The notes under the pieces: generated by a model | Seen by the model: the letters and a program-made list of their open reading frames with translations, nothing else | Databases searched by the model: none | Told to the model about the DNA's origin: nothing | Source: Photobacterium alginatilyticum | Lineage (GTDB): Bacteria > Pseudomonadota > Gammaproteobacteria > Enterobacterales > Vibrionaceae | Reading direction: 5' to 3' | NCBI RefSeq assembly: GCF_009910675.1 | Contig: NZ_RSEJ01000008.1 | Span: 124,001 to 188,000 of the forward strand | Length of the DNA: 64,000 nt | Program-made: the position numbers and the translations under genes | Shown: positions 43,965 through 54,203 of the stretch, piece after piece | How the letters are laid out: each line of letters begins with the position of its first letter | Position numbering within the stretch: the stretch's first letter is position 1

Positions 43965-44020
43965 TTTGTGTAAATAAGTAGTCTATTTACATTCCCACGG
44001 CAAAAAAGCAAACACCAACA

Positions 44021-44049
44021 AAAGGCTCACCGTCGGTGAGCCTTTTTTA
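44021..44049 (+). terminator. lpxM terminator
   Basis: AAAGGCTCACC-GTC-GGTGAGCCTTT followed by TTT, 57 bp after the stop. Confidence 0.92.
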
Positions 44050-44129
44050 TCAAGCTATTTTAGAGCTAGACAGTGTATAGAACTAAGCATAGTTTAGGTT
44101 TGGATATGGAACAGGCGCTATAGGGCTCC

Positions 44130-44636
44130 TCACTCAACCACACTTACCCGCATATCTTCTTCAACTTGCTGAACGGCCTCAAGCAACTGGTCGACATTGA
44201 CCTCGCTTGGTACCTCTACCATCAACTCGGCAATGAACAGGGCCTGACCAAGATCCGCGACACCGATCCGATAGTTTTCAATTTTGACGATCTCGATCCC
44301 TATATCATCCAGGATATTGGTAATGTCATTGACGATCCCCGGCCGATCACTAGACTCTACTTTTAGTTTCAACGACTCAACACTACCCTTTGGCGCAGCC
44401 TGAGGCGCTTCAATAATACGTACATTCAGATCAGTCAGGCGATTAAATGCCTCTTTAAGCATTGCTGCCGTTTCTGCAGGAATGTCGACCTTGATAAGAC
44501 CAACTATCTGGTTATCCAAGCGGTTGATTTTACTCACCAACCACTTTCCTCCCAGCTCATGGGTTTTAGCCGCAAGTTGATTAATTAATTGAGGGTGATC
44601 CTGACCCGCAATGGTTATTGTCAACTGAATATTCAT
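44130..44636 (-). CDS. Tandem ACT-domain protein (GcvR-like)
   Basis: 168 residues with two ACT domains: the first at about 1-75 (MNIQLTITIAGQDHPQLINQLA), the second at about 90-165 (VESSDRPGIVNDITNILDDIGIEIVKIEN). This layout is that of the glycine-cleavage regulator GcvR family, which binds small ligands and acts on partner proteins; no DNA-binding domain is visible. ATG at 44636 is preferred over 44663 because AGGGGA lies 6 bases upstream of it. Specific role unknown. Confidence 0.75.
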   Translation of the reverse strand: MNIQLTITIAGQDHPQLINQLAAKTHELGGKWLVSKINRLDNQIVGLIKVDIPAETAAMLKEAFNRLTDLNVRIIEAPQAAPKGSVESLKLKVESSDRPGIVNDITNILDDIGIEIVKIENYRIGVADLGQALFIAELMVEVPSEVNVDQLLEAVQQVEEDMRVSVVE

Positions 44637-44850
44637 AAGCCGTCCCCTCTGTAAATACATCATGTATTAACGCGTTGTAACCAGACGAAAAATTGCAGGT
44701 CACCTATTCAGACTAGCAAGCAACCCGCACTCCTGCAGTGACTCAGTTCATACTAACCATGCATATTCACCTACAATTTATGTAACAATTTGGTATATCA
44801 CTGATTTAAAAAAGCTATTCATTCTAGGGGGTATTTATCGATACAAACAA

Positions 44851-44884
44851 AAATGCCAGCCGGTTTAAATCGGCTGGCATTTTT
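44851..44884 (-). terminator. Terminator of the minus-strand chemoreceptor
   Basis: AAATGCCAGCCG-GTTTAAAT-CGGCTGGCATTT, flanked by A and T tracts, 27 bp past the stop at 44911. Confidence 0.92.
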
Positions 44885-44910
44885 ATTATGCAATTTCTGA
44901 AACAGTAGGC

Positions 44911-46371
44911 TTAATTGGCTGTGCGATATTTTTCCAGAATTCGGCCCAACGACTGAGACGCATCAGACAGCTCCTGCACGCTGGCAACAGACTGTTCGGT
45001 CGCAGAGCGGATCACACTCGATTGGTTACGAATGTCATGCAGCTCAGAGGCGATATCATTGGCTACCGCCGTCTGCTGCTCGGCAGCTGTTGCAATCTGG
45101 GCACTCATGTCCATGACCGTCTTGGATGACTCGGCAATGTAATTCACATCCGCACCAATTTCAGTGATCATCTCGCGGCTCTGGTAGGCTTGCTCCAGAG
45201 TCTCTGAGGTAATCTGCGAAATACCGTTGGTTTCAGCCTGAAGCTTGTCGATCATCGACTGGATCTCGACCGTTGCCTGCTGGGTGCGTCCTGCCAGCGT
45301 ACGTACTTCGTCAGCTACAACAGCAAACCCGCGGCCTTGCTCACCGGCCCTTGCCGCTTCAATCGCCGCATTCAGTGCCAGCAAATTTGTCTGCTCAGAA
45401 ATAGCATTGATCGTCGTGATCACCTCGTTGATCTCCGTCGCCTTTTCATTCAGGCTGCTGACAGTCGCCGATGCTGCATCGGTCTGCTCAGAGAGCTTGG
45501 TCACAACCACAATAGCATTCTGCACTTTTTCATTGCTCTGCTGCAGCTTCGCGGTATCAGCATCAAATTGATCCGTTGTTTGCACGGCGATATTAGCGAT
45601 ATCTTTAGCGGATGCTGTCATCTCTTCCATCGCGGTTGCGACAGAGTCGACCGATGCATACTGCTGGTTGATCTGTTGCTCAGAGTTCTGCGCTTCCTGG
45701 CCAAATGTCGCGGCCGTATTGTGCAAAGTAGCCGAGCTACCTTTTACGGTTTCAACCAGCTCACTGAGGGTATCCATCGTACGGTCAAGCTCGAAACCAA
45801 TGATACCGAACTCATCCCGGCCAACATGGAAGCCCAAACGAGAAGTCAAATCACCTTCAGCAATCCGGCGTGTTGCCTGGTGCATAACCCACAATGCGCC
45901 GCCGAGGAAAGTGGCCAGCCAATAACAAATCAGTGCAATCGGTGCCAGCGTCAATAGAGAATAAAGAAAGTGGGAGAACGCCTGCCCTTTGGCTTCGGTT
46001 TCAGCAGCGCCGGCAGGTTGGGTCAATACGGCGTAACCGCCGCCCTGCACAGGTGCAGATGCAGTAATCACATCGTTGTCACGTGAGGTTCCGGCTGAAG
46101 AAGAAACCAGCTTAATATTTTGCTTCAATAGCGCCTGTTCTTGTTCTTGACGAGTAAGCCCTGCTACCTGCAACGTATTGACCGACGCTTCGACCTGCGC
46201 CTCAACGCGCTGAACAGAGGCTGCTTCGATACGAGATAATGCAGAATAATACTGACTGCCTGATACACCAACAACAACTGCGGCTATTGCCAAAAACAAT
46301 ACCCAAAACTTGTCATTGATAGACATTTTGATAAACAGACGATCAACGGTCCTGAATTCAACTTCTCTCAT
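44911..46371 (-). CDS. Methyl-accepting chemotaxis protein
   Basis: 486 residues from ATG 46371 ([16 protein letters not shown]...); an in-frame ATG at 46473 would add 34 residues without chemoreceptor character. Two membrane segments (about 21-40 and 135-160) enclose a periplasmic region of only about 95 residues, followed by a HAMP domain and the signalling hairpin with [20 protein letters not shown]. The C-terminus does not carry an obvious NWETF-type CheR tether. Divergent from a similar receptor at 46746. Confidence 0.88.
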   Translation of the reverse strand: MREVEFRTVDRLFIKMSINDKFWVLFLAIAAVVVGVSGSQYYSALSRIEAASVQRVEAQVEASVNTLQVAGLTRQEQEQALLKQNIKLVSSSAGTSRDNDVITASAPVQGGGYAVLTQPAGAAETEAKGQAFSHFLYSLLTLAPIALICYWLATFLGGALWVMHQATRRIAEGDLTSRLGFHVGRDEFGIIGFELDRTMDTLSELVETVKGSSATLHNTAATFGQEAQNSEQQINQQYASVDSVATAMEEMTASAKDIANIAVQTTDQFDADTAKLQQSNEKVQNAIVVVTKLSEQTDAASATVSSLNEKATEINEVITTINAISEQTNLLALNAAIEAARAGEQGRGFAVVADEVRTLAGRTQQATVEIQSMIDKLQAETNGISQITSETLEQAYQSREMITEIGADVNYIAESSKTVMDMSAQIATAAEQQTAVANDIASELHDIRNQSSVIRSATEQSVASVQELSDASQSLGRILEKYRTAN

Positions 46372-46745
46372 CGTGATACCATGTAATAAGCCTAAAACGT
46401 TATGGTAACAGTTGAAGAAATTTGTTGTGATATACAACAGGTAATTTATTGACGAGCCTAACAATATTTTCAAGGAATATAGATCGCGATCACAATATTA
46501 CCATTGAACATGCTTTGTCGGCATATCTAGTGAACTGCCTATCTGCACTGTAGGCCTTCTGGATGGAGTCACCTAACCCTAACCCCCGCTTACAGCAAAA
46601 GAACAATCTTCAGCAACGATGATTCTAGTCATTCATTCTCCCCCAACGTGACCCAGATCATCTCCTTCAACATTATTGGAATTCTGTTTCACTCATAATA
46701 GCGACCAGTTTTACAAGCTGCGTTCCTCGCTGCCACCAGGACATA
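46372..46745. other. Intergenic region between divergent chemoreceptors
   Basis: 374 bp without a credible gene. AT-rich near 46440-46500, which probably holds the minus-strand promoter; AGGA at 46738-46741 is the Shine-Dalgarno of the plus-strand gene. No strong hairpin or repeat. Confidence 0.5.
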
Positions 46746-48152
46746 ATGATGAAAGAAATTGCATTCCGCTGGATAGATAAACACCTAATCAATGTGACAA
46801 TCAGAGAGAATTTTTTAATCCTCTTTTTTGCCCCGCTAATTGCTATTATTATTGTCAGCACAACTCTGATTGATGCGGCAGAAAAGCAACAAAACCAGAT
46901 ATTAAGACAAGAATTGGAAACCGTCGCGACCCTTATCTCTCAGACCAATTTAGAGCAAAGTGACGTAATTCGTGTCCTGGCAGACAGCAACATTCAGGTT
47001 GGCTCTAGCGGCAAGCATACCGCTCAAGTGGCAAATTCTGGCTATCAGCTAACGATCACCGAACAACCCAATCTACTTTCTGCCCTCACAATTGGCCACT
47101 CAGCTATTATTGTTGCTGCATGCCTTTTTATCGTTATGTGCCTCTATTACATCATGACCTTTATGGGCGGTGCCCTTTACAATATCTATGATGCGGTAAC
47201 ACGTCTGGCTGACGGTGATCTTTCTTACCGAATTAACCATGCTCCGGCACGAAATGACTTTAACCTTATTGCCAGAACAGTCGACCGCGTGTCTGAGCGT
47301 GAACACAAACTGGTTATTGCAACTCAGGAAGCCATTGCGTTGATCCAACAAATCAGCTCAGAGCTTCGCCAGCGCAGTAATGACAACGAAGCCTTAACCT
47401 TACAACAGCAAGAGCGCATCGATTCTCTAGCCAGCGCCACAGAACAAATGGCTAGCTCAGTTCGCGAAGTAGCCAGTCACGCCCATGACACATCCAGTCA
47501 AACTAGCGAAGCAGCTCAGCTAACAACCCAAGGCCAAACACAAGTCATAACCACTCTCACTGCCATTAATCAGCTAGGCACCGAGATCAATTCAGCTTCA
47601 AAGGCCGTTATGGAGTTAGACAGTAACGCAGCCCAAATCGATGATGTAGTGACCACGATTAGTGCTATCTCAGAACAAACTAACTTACTGGCTCTTAACG
47701 CCGCCATTGAAGCAGCCCGAGCCGGTGAACAAGGCCGAGGTTTTGCAGTGGTTGCAGATGAAGTTCGCACTCTGGCCAGCCGCACCCAGAATGCTACAGT
47801 CGAAATTCAGCAAATGATTGAAGCACTGCAAAGCAACAGCCAACGTTTGATGAAGGTAATGCAGCATACGGTAAGCAATGCTGAATCCAGTGAAAAAATG
47901 ATGAGCTCGGTTAATCAGGATATTGACCAGATCTCAGCCAAAAATCAGTCTATTTCTGGTCGAAGTATAGAAATCGCTGCAGCCGCTGAAGAACAAGGGG
48001 CTGTTGCTGACAGCATTGCCTCGGATGTAGAGCAAGTTAGAAAACAATCTCGACAGGTTGCTGACATGGTGACTCAGTCTACCGAAGAGATACACCGCCT
48101 CTACCAACAGGCCGATGTACTAGAAAGCTTAATGAAAGATTTGAAGGTGTAG
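46746..48152 (+). CDS. Methyl-accepting chemotaxis protein
   Basis: 468 residues. Starts [26 protein letters not shown], with two membrane segments (about 23-45 and 117-142) enclosing a roughly 70-residue periplasmic domain too small for a standard four-helix or Cache ligand domain. HAMP (about 145-195) and the hairpin [20 protein letters not shown] follow. Similar in size and layout to the divergent receptor at 44911, so the two look like paralogues. AGGA precedes the ATG. Confidence 0.88.
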   Translation: MMKEIAFRWIDKHLINVTIRENFLILFFAPLIAIIIVSTTLIDAAEKQQNQILRQELETVATLISQTNLEQSDVIRVLADSNIQVGSSGKHTAQVANSGYQLTITEQPNLLSALTIGHSAIIVAACLFIVMCLYYIMTFMGGALYNIYDAVTRLADGDLSYRINHAPARNDFNLIARTVDRVSEREHKLVIATQEAIALIQQISSELRQRSNDNEALTLQQQERIDSLASATEQMASSVREVASHAHDTSSQTSEAAQLTTQGQTQVITTLTAINQLGTEINSASKAVMELDSNAAQIDDVVTTISAISEQTNLLALNAAIEAARAGEQGRGFAVVADEVRTLASRTQNATVEIQQMIEALQSNSQRLMKVMQHTVSNAESSEKMMSSVNQDIDQISAKNQSISGRSIEIAAAAEEQGAVADSIASDVEQVRKQSRQVADMVTQSTEEIHRLYQQADVLESLMKDLKV

Positions 48153-48180
48153 CTTATGCGTCAGAACAATGAACCCACCT

Positions 48181-49029
48181 TCACCAGCTCAATGGAAAAT
48201 CAATGAACACGCGGACAAAAGTATCGTTATCCCAGGGTAAAATAGGCAAATAGTCAGGGTCATCTGCCAGCCTGTTATCATAGGGGGCCAGGTTGTATTC
48301 AGTATGCTCAATATCAAGCACCAGCTGACCATCTCCAAACCAGCCCCCTTTCAGCCAATGATTAGCATCATAGGCAAAGGTCACGACAAGTTTATTTTCC
48401 AGCCAGTCATCACCGTCATGCCATTGTTGGGCAAAAACGTGCAAGTCCACACTTGAGCCTAGACCCACACCGGCATACAGCTGCAATGAACCAGCGGATG
48501 TTTCATTGCGTAATCCACCCCGCTCATAACCACGAGTCCTCGGTACATCATCATCAATCTCGAGGAAATAATATCCTGCCGAGGCTTTGACACCAATCTC
48601 GTAGGCTTTAGCATTCAAGCCCACATCAATACCTGGCATCAGCTTATGCTGCTTCTCGATAGAGCTGACCGTATTCCGCCTGTCATAAAGGCCGACAAAC
48701 CAATCCATAGCAAGCTGCTCCGATAAGTTGGCCAGCTTCCCGCTGACAAGGAAGTCCGACTGGAACCAAATAGGGATATGATCAGGGTCCAGTTCGTCAT
48801 TATCGATATCAAAGTAGGTATTAATACGCCCGCTCAGCAGGATGTTGGAGCTCGTTGCATGGGAGGCCAATACACCGATTCCGACTCCGAAAGTGTGTGA
48901 GTCAGCCTGCTCAACAATAAAATCATGCCCGCCAAGCGTCATGCGCCAGTTCACGGCATAAGCAGAGGTCGTATAACCAAGGAGAAAAGCAATAACAAGC
49001 AGCAGCCATCTGATTTTATTGGCATACAT
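48181..49029 (-). CDS. Exported beta-barrel-like protein, unknown
   Basis: 282 residues from ATG 49029 (GTG at 49041 also in frame). Signal peptide ends near SAYA (about residue 25), then alternating hydrophobic strands (GVGIGVLASHATSSNILLSGRINTYFDI) and an aromatic C-terminus (VRVFIDFPLSW), pointing to an outer-membrane barrel of perhaps 12 strands. No family recognised. It starts the 48-54 kb block of envelope genes of unknown role. Confidence 0.65.
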   Translation of the reverse strand: MYANKIRWLLLVIAFLLGYTTSAYAVNWRMTLGGHDFIVEQADSHTFGVGIGVLASHATSSNILLSGRINTYFDIDNDELDPDHIPIWFQSDFLVSGKLANLSEQLAMDWFVGLYDRRNTVSSIEKQHKLMPGIDVGLNAKAYEIGVKASAGYYFLEIDDDVPRTRGYERGGLRNETSAGSLQLYAGVGLGSSVDLHVFAQQWHDGDDWLENKLVVTFAYDANHWLKGGWFGDGQLVLDIEHTEYNLAPYDNRLADDPDYLPILPWDNDTFVRVFIDFPLSW

Positions 49030-49192
49030 GATACAACTCACATCATCGTATTATGCAACCAAAACTAGGCCACCCCCGATAATTACGCAAATCTACGCAA
49101 GGTCGAAAATGAGAACATCACTCCTGTTATTTCAAAGACTGAGTTTCTAAGAGCGTGTCCTCATTGATGTTCCGAATCAGATTACCAAACTA

Positions 49193-50281
49193 TTATCGAT
49201 ACAATGGAATAGAGAAGCCCAACCTGATTTCAAGAATTGATGTCTTTTGATAATCGAACGAGTCACTCGTTAGGGCAAGGTCAAAAATAGAACTCTTATA
49301 TGCAACCCCAAAAGCCTGATCTAAGGGGTAGTATTTAAATAGGTACTGAGATTGTCCTGCTCGGTACTGGTACCCCAAGTTGACTAACAAGGTATCGTAC
49401 GACTGGAAGCCCTGAATATAGCCGGTGTGCGCTTGGCGACTATAACCCAACAAGGCATTGTATTTCACAGGTAACTTTTGCTTAAAATCCCTATTACCCT
49501 CATAGCCTGTGATCACAGGTTCGATTTTTATCTTCCCATCTTCGATGACACTCGTTGCCGTCGTTGCTTGGGCATCAGTAAATGGTGATTGATCCCACAG
49601 TACTTCACTATAAACATCCTGCACATAAAGCGAAGTAAACACACTGTCAGTGAGCTGCCAATCCAATCCTAAGTCAAAACTATAACCATAGAGGCTTTCG
49701 GGCGCATTGGTTTGCCGATCAAACAGTTTATCTTCTGTATACGTGTATGAGAGATCTAAGTTGCCAGAATAACACTCAAATCCGTCACCACAATCTCCGG
49801 TCAATGAAGCCCAGCCACTTGTCTCCCCGACCATTAACTCCCTGGCTTTTAGATATGATGCAGCGCCATACAGATTGATACCTTCAAAGCCATCATAGTG
49901 ATAAGCAATCCTGAAGCCATCGGTTTTGATGTGATTGGTTTTAAGATCCAAGTCATATCGCTTATCGGGCTCTATCAGTGTGCCATTTACCGTTGTGCCG
50001 TAAAGCTCCATCGTGTCTTTGGTGAACCCCAAAAACCACTCATAGCGGGAAATCAACGAGAAAGAGATATTCTTATATCTTGTCCCTATCACGAACTCAT
50101 TAAAGGTAAAGGCACTCTCACTCCGGTTGTAGGTCGTTTCTGTTCCTTTAATCAGATGATAAGCAGAGTTATTTTCAGCATAGGCTATCGCGTTAATCGA
50201 TGTATAGACATCTAGCCCTTGAGAACTTGCAGAATAAAATGGAATTAGGCTTAGTGACGCAGCCGCCGCAGACATTAACAT
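49193..50281 (-). CDS. Outer-membrane barrel-like protein, unknown
   Basis: 362 residues. Signal peptide about 1-21 (MLMSAAAASLSLIPFYSASSQ), then strand-turn-strand sequence rich in Tyr and Asp (YKNISFSLISRYEWFLGF; YDLDLKTNHIKTDGFRIAYHY) and a C-terminus ILEIRLGFSIPLYR. One Cys pair (CGDGFEC) could form a loop disulphide. It lies downstream of the large lipoprotein gene on the same strand, but a hairpin separates them. Function unknown. Confidence 0.65.
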   Translation of the reverse strand: MLMSAAAASLSLIPFYSASSQGLDVYTSINAIAYAENNSAYHLIKGTETTYNRSESAFTFNEFVIGTRYKNISFSLISRYEWFLGFTKDTMELYGTTVNGTLIEPDKRYDLDLKTNHIKTDGFRIAYHYDGFEGINLYGAASYLKARELMVGETSGWASLTGDCGDGFECYSGNLDLSYTYTEDKLFDRQTNAPESLYGYSFDLGLDWQLTDSVFTSLYVQDVYSEVLWDQSPFTDAQATTATSVIEDGKIKIEPVITGYEGNRDFKQKLPVKYNALLGYSRQAHTGYIQGFQSYDTLLVNLGYQYRAGQSQYLFKYYPLDQAFGVAYKSSIFDLALTSDSFDYQKTSILEIRLGFSIPLYR

Positions 50282-50313
50282 GATAAGTACAAATCAAACT
50301 TTAAATATAAGAA

Positions 50314-50334
50314 AGGGAGGCTAGATGCCTCCCT
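50314..50334 (-). terminator. Hairpin between lipoprotein and barrel gene
   Basis: Minus-strand AGGGAGGC-ATCTA-GCCTCCCT followed by TTCTTATATTT, 19 bp after the lipoprotein stop. A partial terminator that may set the ratio of the two products. Confidence 0.65.
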
Positions 50335-50352
50335 AGAATTAGAGCAACTTAA

Positions 50353-52533
50353 TTAAAACAACGACTCAAAGGAGCCATCGAGATAACGAACCAGTACTAG
50401 GCCATTTTTTATCTCTTCAATTGACGCAACCTTCTTACCATTGATACTTATTTCACCAGCAACATTTTCTTCGTATTCGCTCACCGTTGCTACCGCACCT
50501 GTTGTATTACGTACAATAATTGCGGAGTTAACGACATTATCATACAAACCTACAGGCGCTTCGATGATAGTATCAACACCATTGTATTCAACGGTCGCTT
50601 TTGCCTGCGCAACATTATACTGCGAGCGATTAACTTCCAGCTTAACAGAAGCTGCGATGGCATTATTTAGTGCATTCTGTACATTAGTGCTAACCTGGGC
50701 AGTCAAATAAGTCTTAACAAACTTATCTTGAGTTTCAGGGGTTCTCGTTGTATCAACATTATTGCAGTTCCAGCCTAAAACTGAACCTGAAGAACAGACA
50801 TTGAAAATTTTAGACTCTTCCGCATAGATATATCCTAGGCTATTATCAGCGACTAGATTTACATAAACTCCAACAGAGTCACCGCCAGTCGCTAAATCAC
50901 CACCAAACCGAATGTTTGCCAGCATAAACGAACCTGACTTTGCTTCAGTCTGCTGATCAGCCTCTAAGTTATTTTGAACTTCTGCAGCAGCTAAACCTTT
51001 TACATCAAAATGGATATGACCAGTAAAGTTTGCTGACTTCTTGGTTTTCGCATCTACAAATGCCAACTGCGTATTTGGTAAGTTGAGTGCTACTGACTCT
51101 ACCGACAGAACTGTTGCTTCACCAGAGAAACCAACAACCTTAGCGCTGCTATTGGTAGCTATTAATTGAACATTATCAACTGAAGAATCAATTGATGTTA
51201 TACCCAGATCAATCTCAGCAGTTGTTTGGTCACCTTCTGAAATTGACACCTTGCTGATAACGGCAACTACTTTGGTTGATTCAACATTTTCAGCTGTATT
51301 ATCGCGCTGCGCCGAATAGGTCGTACCATCAACTGCAACCGTGAAGCCGCGATAATTATAAGTTGTATTTTCAGGTGCAGCTTTTTGTGCTTCATAAGCA
51401 TCAGTGATAGCTTCGACAGCCGTTTGAACATTTGTTAGCGCCAACTCAACATCTTTTTCTTCAATCAATGGCGCAATAACATCCAGCTCGTTGCCAAAAT
51501 CTGTCAAGCCTTTCTTCAGATCGCCATTATCCTGAACAGATAAATACGTTGTACGAACATCATTAATAAATGACTTAGCTGCCTGTACCACACCCTGCGC
51601 AGGTGGCTGAGGAGTCACTTCAATAGGATCCAGCTCGCCATCACCATCAATATCCTTAAACCCACTATCGCCCGTTGTCTGCTCTGCTTTATGATCTGCT
51701 AACTCTTTCTTGCTAACTTCAGACACTTTTACTAATGGCTCACCACTACCATTGTCGACTAACTGTTCAGCATCGGCAATTACATCTAGTAGAGAAGTAG
51801 AAACCTCGTATACATCCCCTTTGTTAGTAAGCAGCTTATCAGTATCAATCGCACTACTCATTACCGCAGCAGAATACAACGCGGCATTAATATCTTCCGG
51901 GGCAGCACCTTGAGTTTGAGCAGGATCCGTCAGATCCACCGAACCAAGCTCAGTAATAGAACCTTCCAAACCAAAAATGTCTTCAACAGTGTCTTTAGCA
52001 CGATTTGCAATTTGTGTCGTTACAGGTGAAGAACCTGCATCTTCCAGTGCCTGCTTGGCCGCAATATCCGTTAAAGAGGTAACATTGACAACAGAAGTCG
52101 CCGAGTTTGCCGCAGGAAGAATGGTTTTGAGCTGCCATCCATCCTTAACAACAAAAGTCTGTCCAAAGTTGACTTGAGCACCCGATGCATCGGTACAGGT
52201 TGCTACGTCACATTTCATCGTTGTTGAAGTATTTTTTTTCGATACCGCTACCAGTATTGGTTTGTCTAGCGGAGCATCTGAGATGCTGTATTTACCACTC
52301 GAGTTTGTGGTTGTTTCATAATAGTAATTACCCTGAGCATTACAGCCTTGGGCATCAAAAGTATCGCAGACTTCAACCTTGCCGTTGCTAATAATACCTT
52401 TGTTCACGGTTCCTGAAAAATCTGTACCCGTCGGTTGCGGGATTACTTTCTTGTCATCACCACCACTTCCACCACCGCAGCCAACAAGACCTAGTACAGA
52501 AGCAATTGTTATAGCTAATATTTTTCTTTTCAT
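50353..52533 (-). CDS. Large outer-membrane lipoprotein, unknown function
   Basis: 726 residues from ATG 52533 (AGGTG upstream; the longer start at 52554 lacks one). Lipobox LGLVGC gives a lipidated Cys followed by GGGSGG, a typical surface-lipoprotein linker. The first 130 residues look like a carboxypeptidase-regulatory type fold with two Cys pairs (VCDTFDAQGC, CDVATC); a central Ca-binding-like DIDGDGELDP near residue 295, then a beta-rich C-terminal half. Acidic and low in Cys otherwise. No enzymatic motif seen. Confidence 0.7.
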   Translation of the reverse strand: MKRKILAITIASVLGLVGCGGGSGGDDKKVIPQPTGTDFSGTVNKGIISNGKVEVCDTFDAQGCNAQGNYYYETTTNSSGKYSISDAPLDKPILVAVSKKNTSTTMKCDVATCTDASGAQVNFGQTFVVKDGWQLKTILPAANSATSVVNVTSLTDIAAKQALEDAGSSPVTTQIANRAKDTVEDIFGLEGSITELGSVDLTDPAQTQGAAPEDINAALYSAAVMSSAIDTDKLLTNKGDVYEVSTSLLDVIADAEQLVDNGSGEPLVKVSEVSKKELADHKAEQTTGDSGFKDIDGDGELDPIEVTPQPPAQGVVQAAKSFINDVRTTYLSVQDNGDLKKGLTDFGNELDVIAPLIEEKDVELALTNVQTAVEAITDAYEAQKAAPENTTYNYRGFTVAVDGTTYSAQRDNTAENVESTKVVAVISKVSISEGDQTTAEIDLGITSIDSSVDNVQLIATNSSAKVVGFSGEATVLSVESVALNLPNTQLAFVDAKTKKSANFTGHIHFDVKGLAAAEVQNNLEADQQTEAKSGSFMLANIRFGGDLATGGDSVGVYVNLVADNSLGYIYAEESKIFNVCSSGSVLGWNCNNVDTTRTPETQDKFVKTYLTAQVSTNVQNALNNAIAASVKLEVNRSQYNVAQAKATVEYNGVDTIIEAPVGLYDNVVNSAIIVRNTTGAVATVSEYEENVAGEISINGKKVASIEEIKNGLVLVRYLDGSFESLF

Positions 52534-52596
52534 AATTACACCTAGCATCACCAAAACAAATGCGCAGACATTATTTCATTAACTGACGATATGCAA

Positions 52597-52705
52597 TAAA
52601 ACAAGGCTCATATAATGAGCGAGACCACAAAAAATAGATTATTAGCTCTATTGTTAAGCAAAAAACTTAAACTGAAAGATAAACATTAAAACAAGGTCCA
52701 TATAA
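52597..52705. repeat. 19-bp direct repeats in divergent promoter region
   Basis: TAAAACAAGG-NN-CATATAA occurs at 52597-52615 and 52687-52705, exactly 90 bp apart and differing in two central bases (CT versus TC). They lie between the divergent lipoprotein and radical-SAM genes, 64 bp and 70 bp from the two starts, and could be binding sites for one regulator. Confidence 0.6.
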
Positions 52706-52774
52706 CAGAAATATCCCTAGGCGTTTCATGGGAAAAGGAAAATAAGCAGCCTATTTCCAGTTAAAGGATACCAA

Positions 52775-54121
52775 ATGCCCTTGTTTAGCAAAGATCAGAT
52801 TGAGCAGCAGAAGCCTATTTCCTGGTTAGCCGACCCATTGAAAGCCGCACAAGAAACAATGAAAAGGTATGGCCTGTGGCATATTAATCAGCAAATGGGA
52901 AGTCGCTGGCCGATAGCCTGTGTAGCGGTGGAAATCACTCAGCGGTGTAATCTGGATTGCACCCTCTGTTATCTGTCGGAGCACTCAGAATCGATTCATG
53001 ATCTGCCGCTCGATGAAGTCCTGCGGCGAATTGAGCAAGTGTATCGCTACTACGGGAAGAATACCGATATACAGGTAACCGGAGGCGAGCCGACACTCAG
53101 AAAACCCGACGAGTTATGTGCCATCATTACCATAATCCGCAAACTGGGCATGCGTGCGACTTTGATGACCAACGGCATTCGGGCAAGCCGATCGCTGCTT
53201 GAAAAACTATGTCGGGTTGGTTTAACTGATGTCGCCTTCCATGTCGATACCACCCAGCAACGCAAGGGATACAGCACCGAGCTGGAACTCAATGTTATTC
53301 GCCAGGCCTATCTGGACAAAGTAAAAGGCCTGCCTCTAAGTGTGATGTTCAATACCACGCTGCACAAAAGCAATTATCACGAGCTTCCTGAGCTTGTCCG
53401 CTTCTTCTGTGACCACGCCACACAGCTGCGCACCGTCTCTTTTCAGCTTCAGGCTGATACCGGCAGAGGCACACTGACAACGCGTTCAGATGATATCACC
53501 CTGGAAAACACTGTAGAGCGTATCAACCAAGGAGGCGGCACAGTTCTTAACTTCGATGCCGTGCAGGCAGGCCACCCCAACTGCAATCGCTATGCCCTGG
53601 CTTTGGTCATTAATAATCAAGCCCATAACTTTTACGATGACAACCGGCTTTTTGGCCAAGTGCTGCGCGCTAGCAAAACGGTCAACTGGCAACGCAACCA
53701 ACCAATACAGTCAGTCTATCGCTTCGGGTTTTGGTTGCTAAAACACCCAGCCATCGCCCTCAGGCTCACAGCGTGGGGGGCAAAAAGATTATGGCAACTC
53801 AAAAACACATTAATTGCCAGCAGAGGAAAAGCCACCACCCTTTCATTTATCGTCCATAACTTTATGGATGCCAGCCAGCTTGATCAGGAAAGAGTAGCCT
53901 GCTGCGTATTCAATACCATGACACGAGACGGCCCCATTTCCATGTGCCTGCATAATGCCAAGCGGGATGGGTTCATCCACCAGGCGATACAAACAAGCGA
54001 GGGAAAATATTGGTCTCCGGTAACAGGAAGCCTGTCCGGCACGGAGCAAATTATCGAGGTGATCCCCATGGACCAGCTACCGTCACGTTTTCTCAGGGGA
54101 AGAAGCAGGAAAATTAACTGA
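52775..54121 (+). CDS. Radical SAM enzyme, MJ0619/Tes-like candidate
   Basis: 448 residues. The 4Fe-4S motif is CNLDCTLCY (Cys58, Cys62, Cys65), the SAM-binding GGEP at 103-106 and TNGIRASRSLLEKL follow. A HPNC motif near residue 266 and C-terminal cysteines (ACCVF, MCLHN) suggest further cofactor or zinc binding. The combination of VTGGEPTLR, TNGIR and HPNC recalls the MJ0619/tetraether-synthase class, some of which act on lipids. Aromatic helices near 315-345 could associate with membrane. Substrate unknown. Confidence 0.7.
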   Translation: MPLFSKDQIEQQKPISWLADPLKAAQETMKRYGLWHINQQMGSRWPIACVAVEITQRCNLDCTLCYLSEHSESIHDLPLDEVLRRIEQVYRYYGKNTDIQVTGGEPTLRKPDELCAIITIIRKLGMRATLMTNGIRASRSLLEKLCRVGLTDVAFHVDTTQQRKGYSTELELNVIRQAYLDKVKGLPLSVMFNTTLHKSNYHELPELVRFFCDHATQLRTVSFQLQADTGRGTLTTRSDDITLENTVERINQGGGTVLNFDAVQAGHPNCNRYALALVINNQAHNFYDDNRLFGQVLRASKTVNWQRNQPIQSVYRFGFWLLKHPAIALRLTAWGAKRLWQLKNTLIASRGKATTLSFIVHNFMDASQLDQERVACCVFNTMTRDGPISMCLHNAKRDGFIHQAIQTSEGKYWSPVTGSLSGTEQIIEVIPMDQLPSRFLRGRSRKIN

Positions 54122-54150
54122 TGCAGCCAATATGTTTAGAATTCATAAGC

Positions 54151-54181
54151 AAAAAAAAGCTGCGTTATCAGTTAACGCAGC
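54151..54181 (-). terminator. Terminator of the minus-strand TM protein
   Basis: Minus-strand GCTGCGTTA-ACTGA-TAACGCAGC followed by eight T, 23 bp past the stop of the gene at 54204. Confidence 0.88.
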
Positions 54182-54203
54182 CTTCTTTGAAACAGTTGGA
54201 GTA

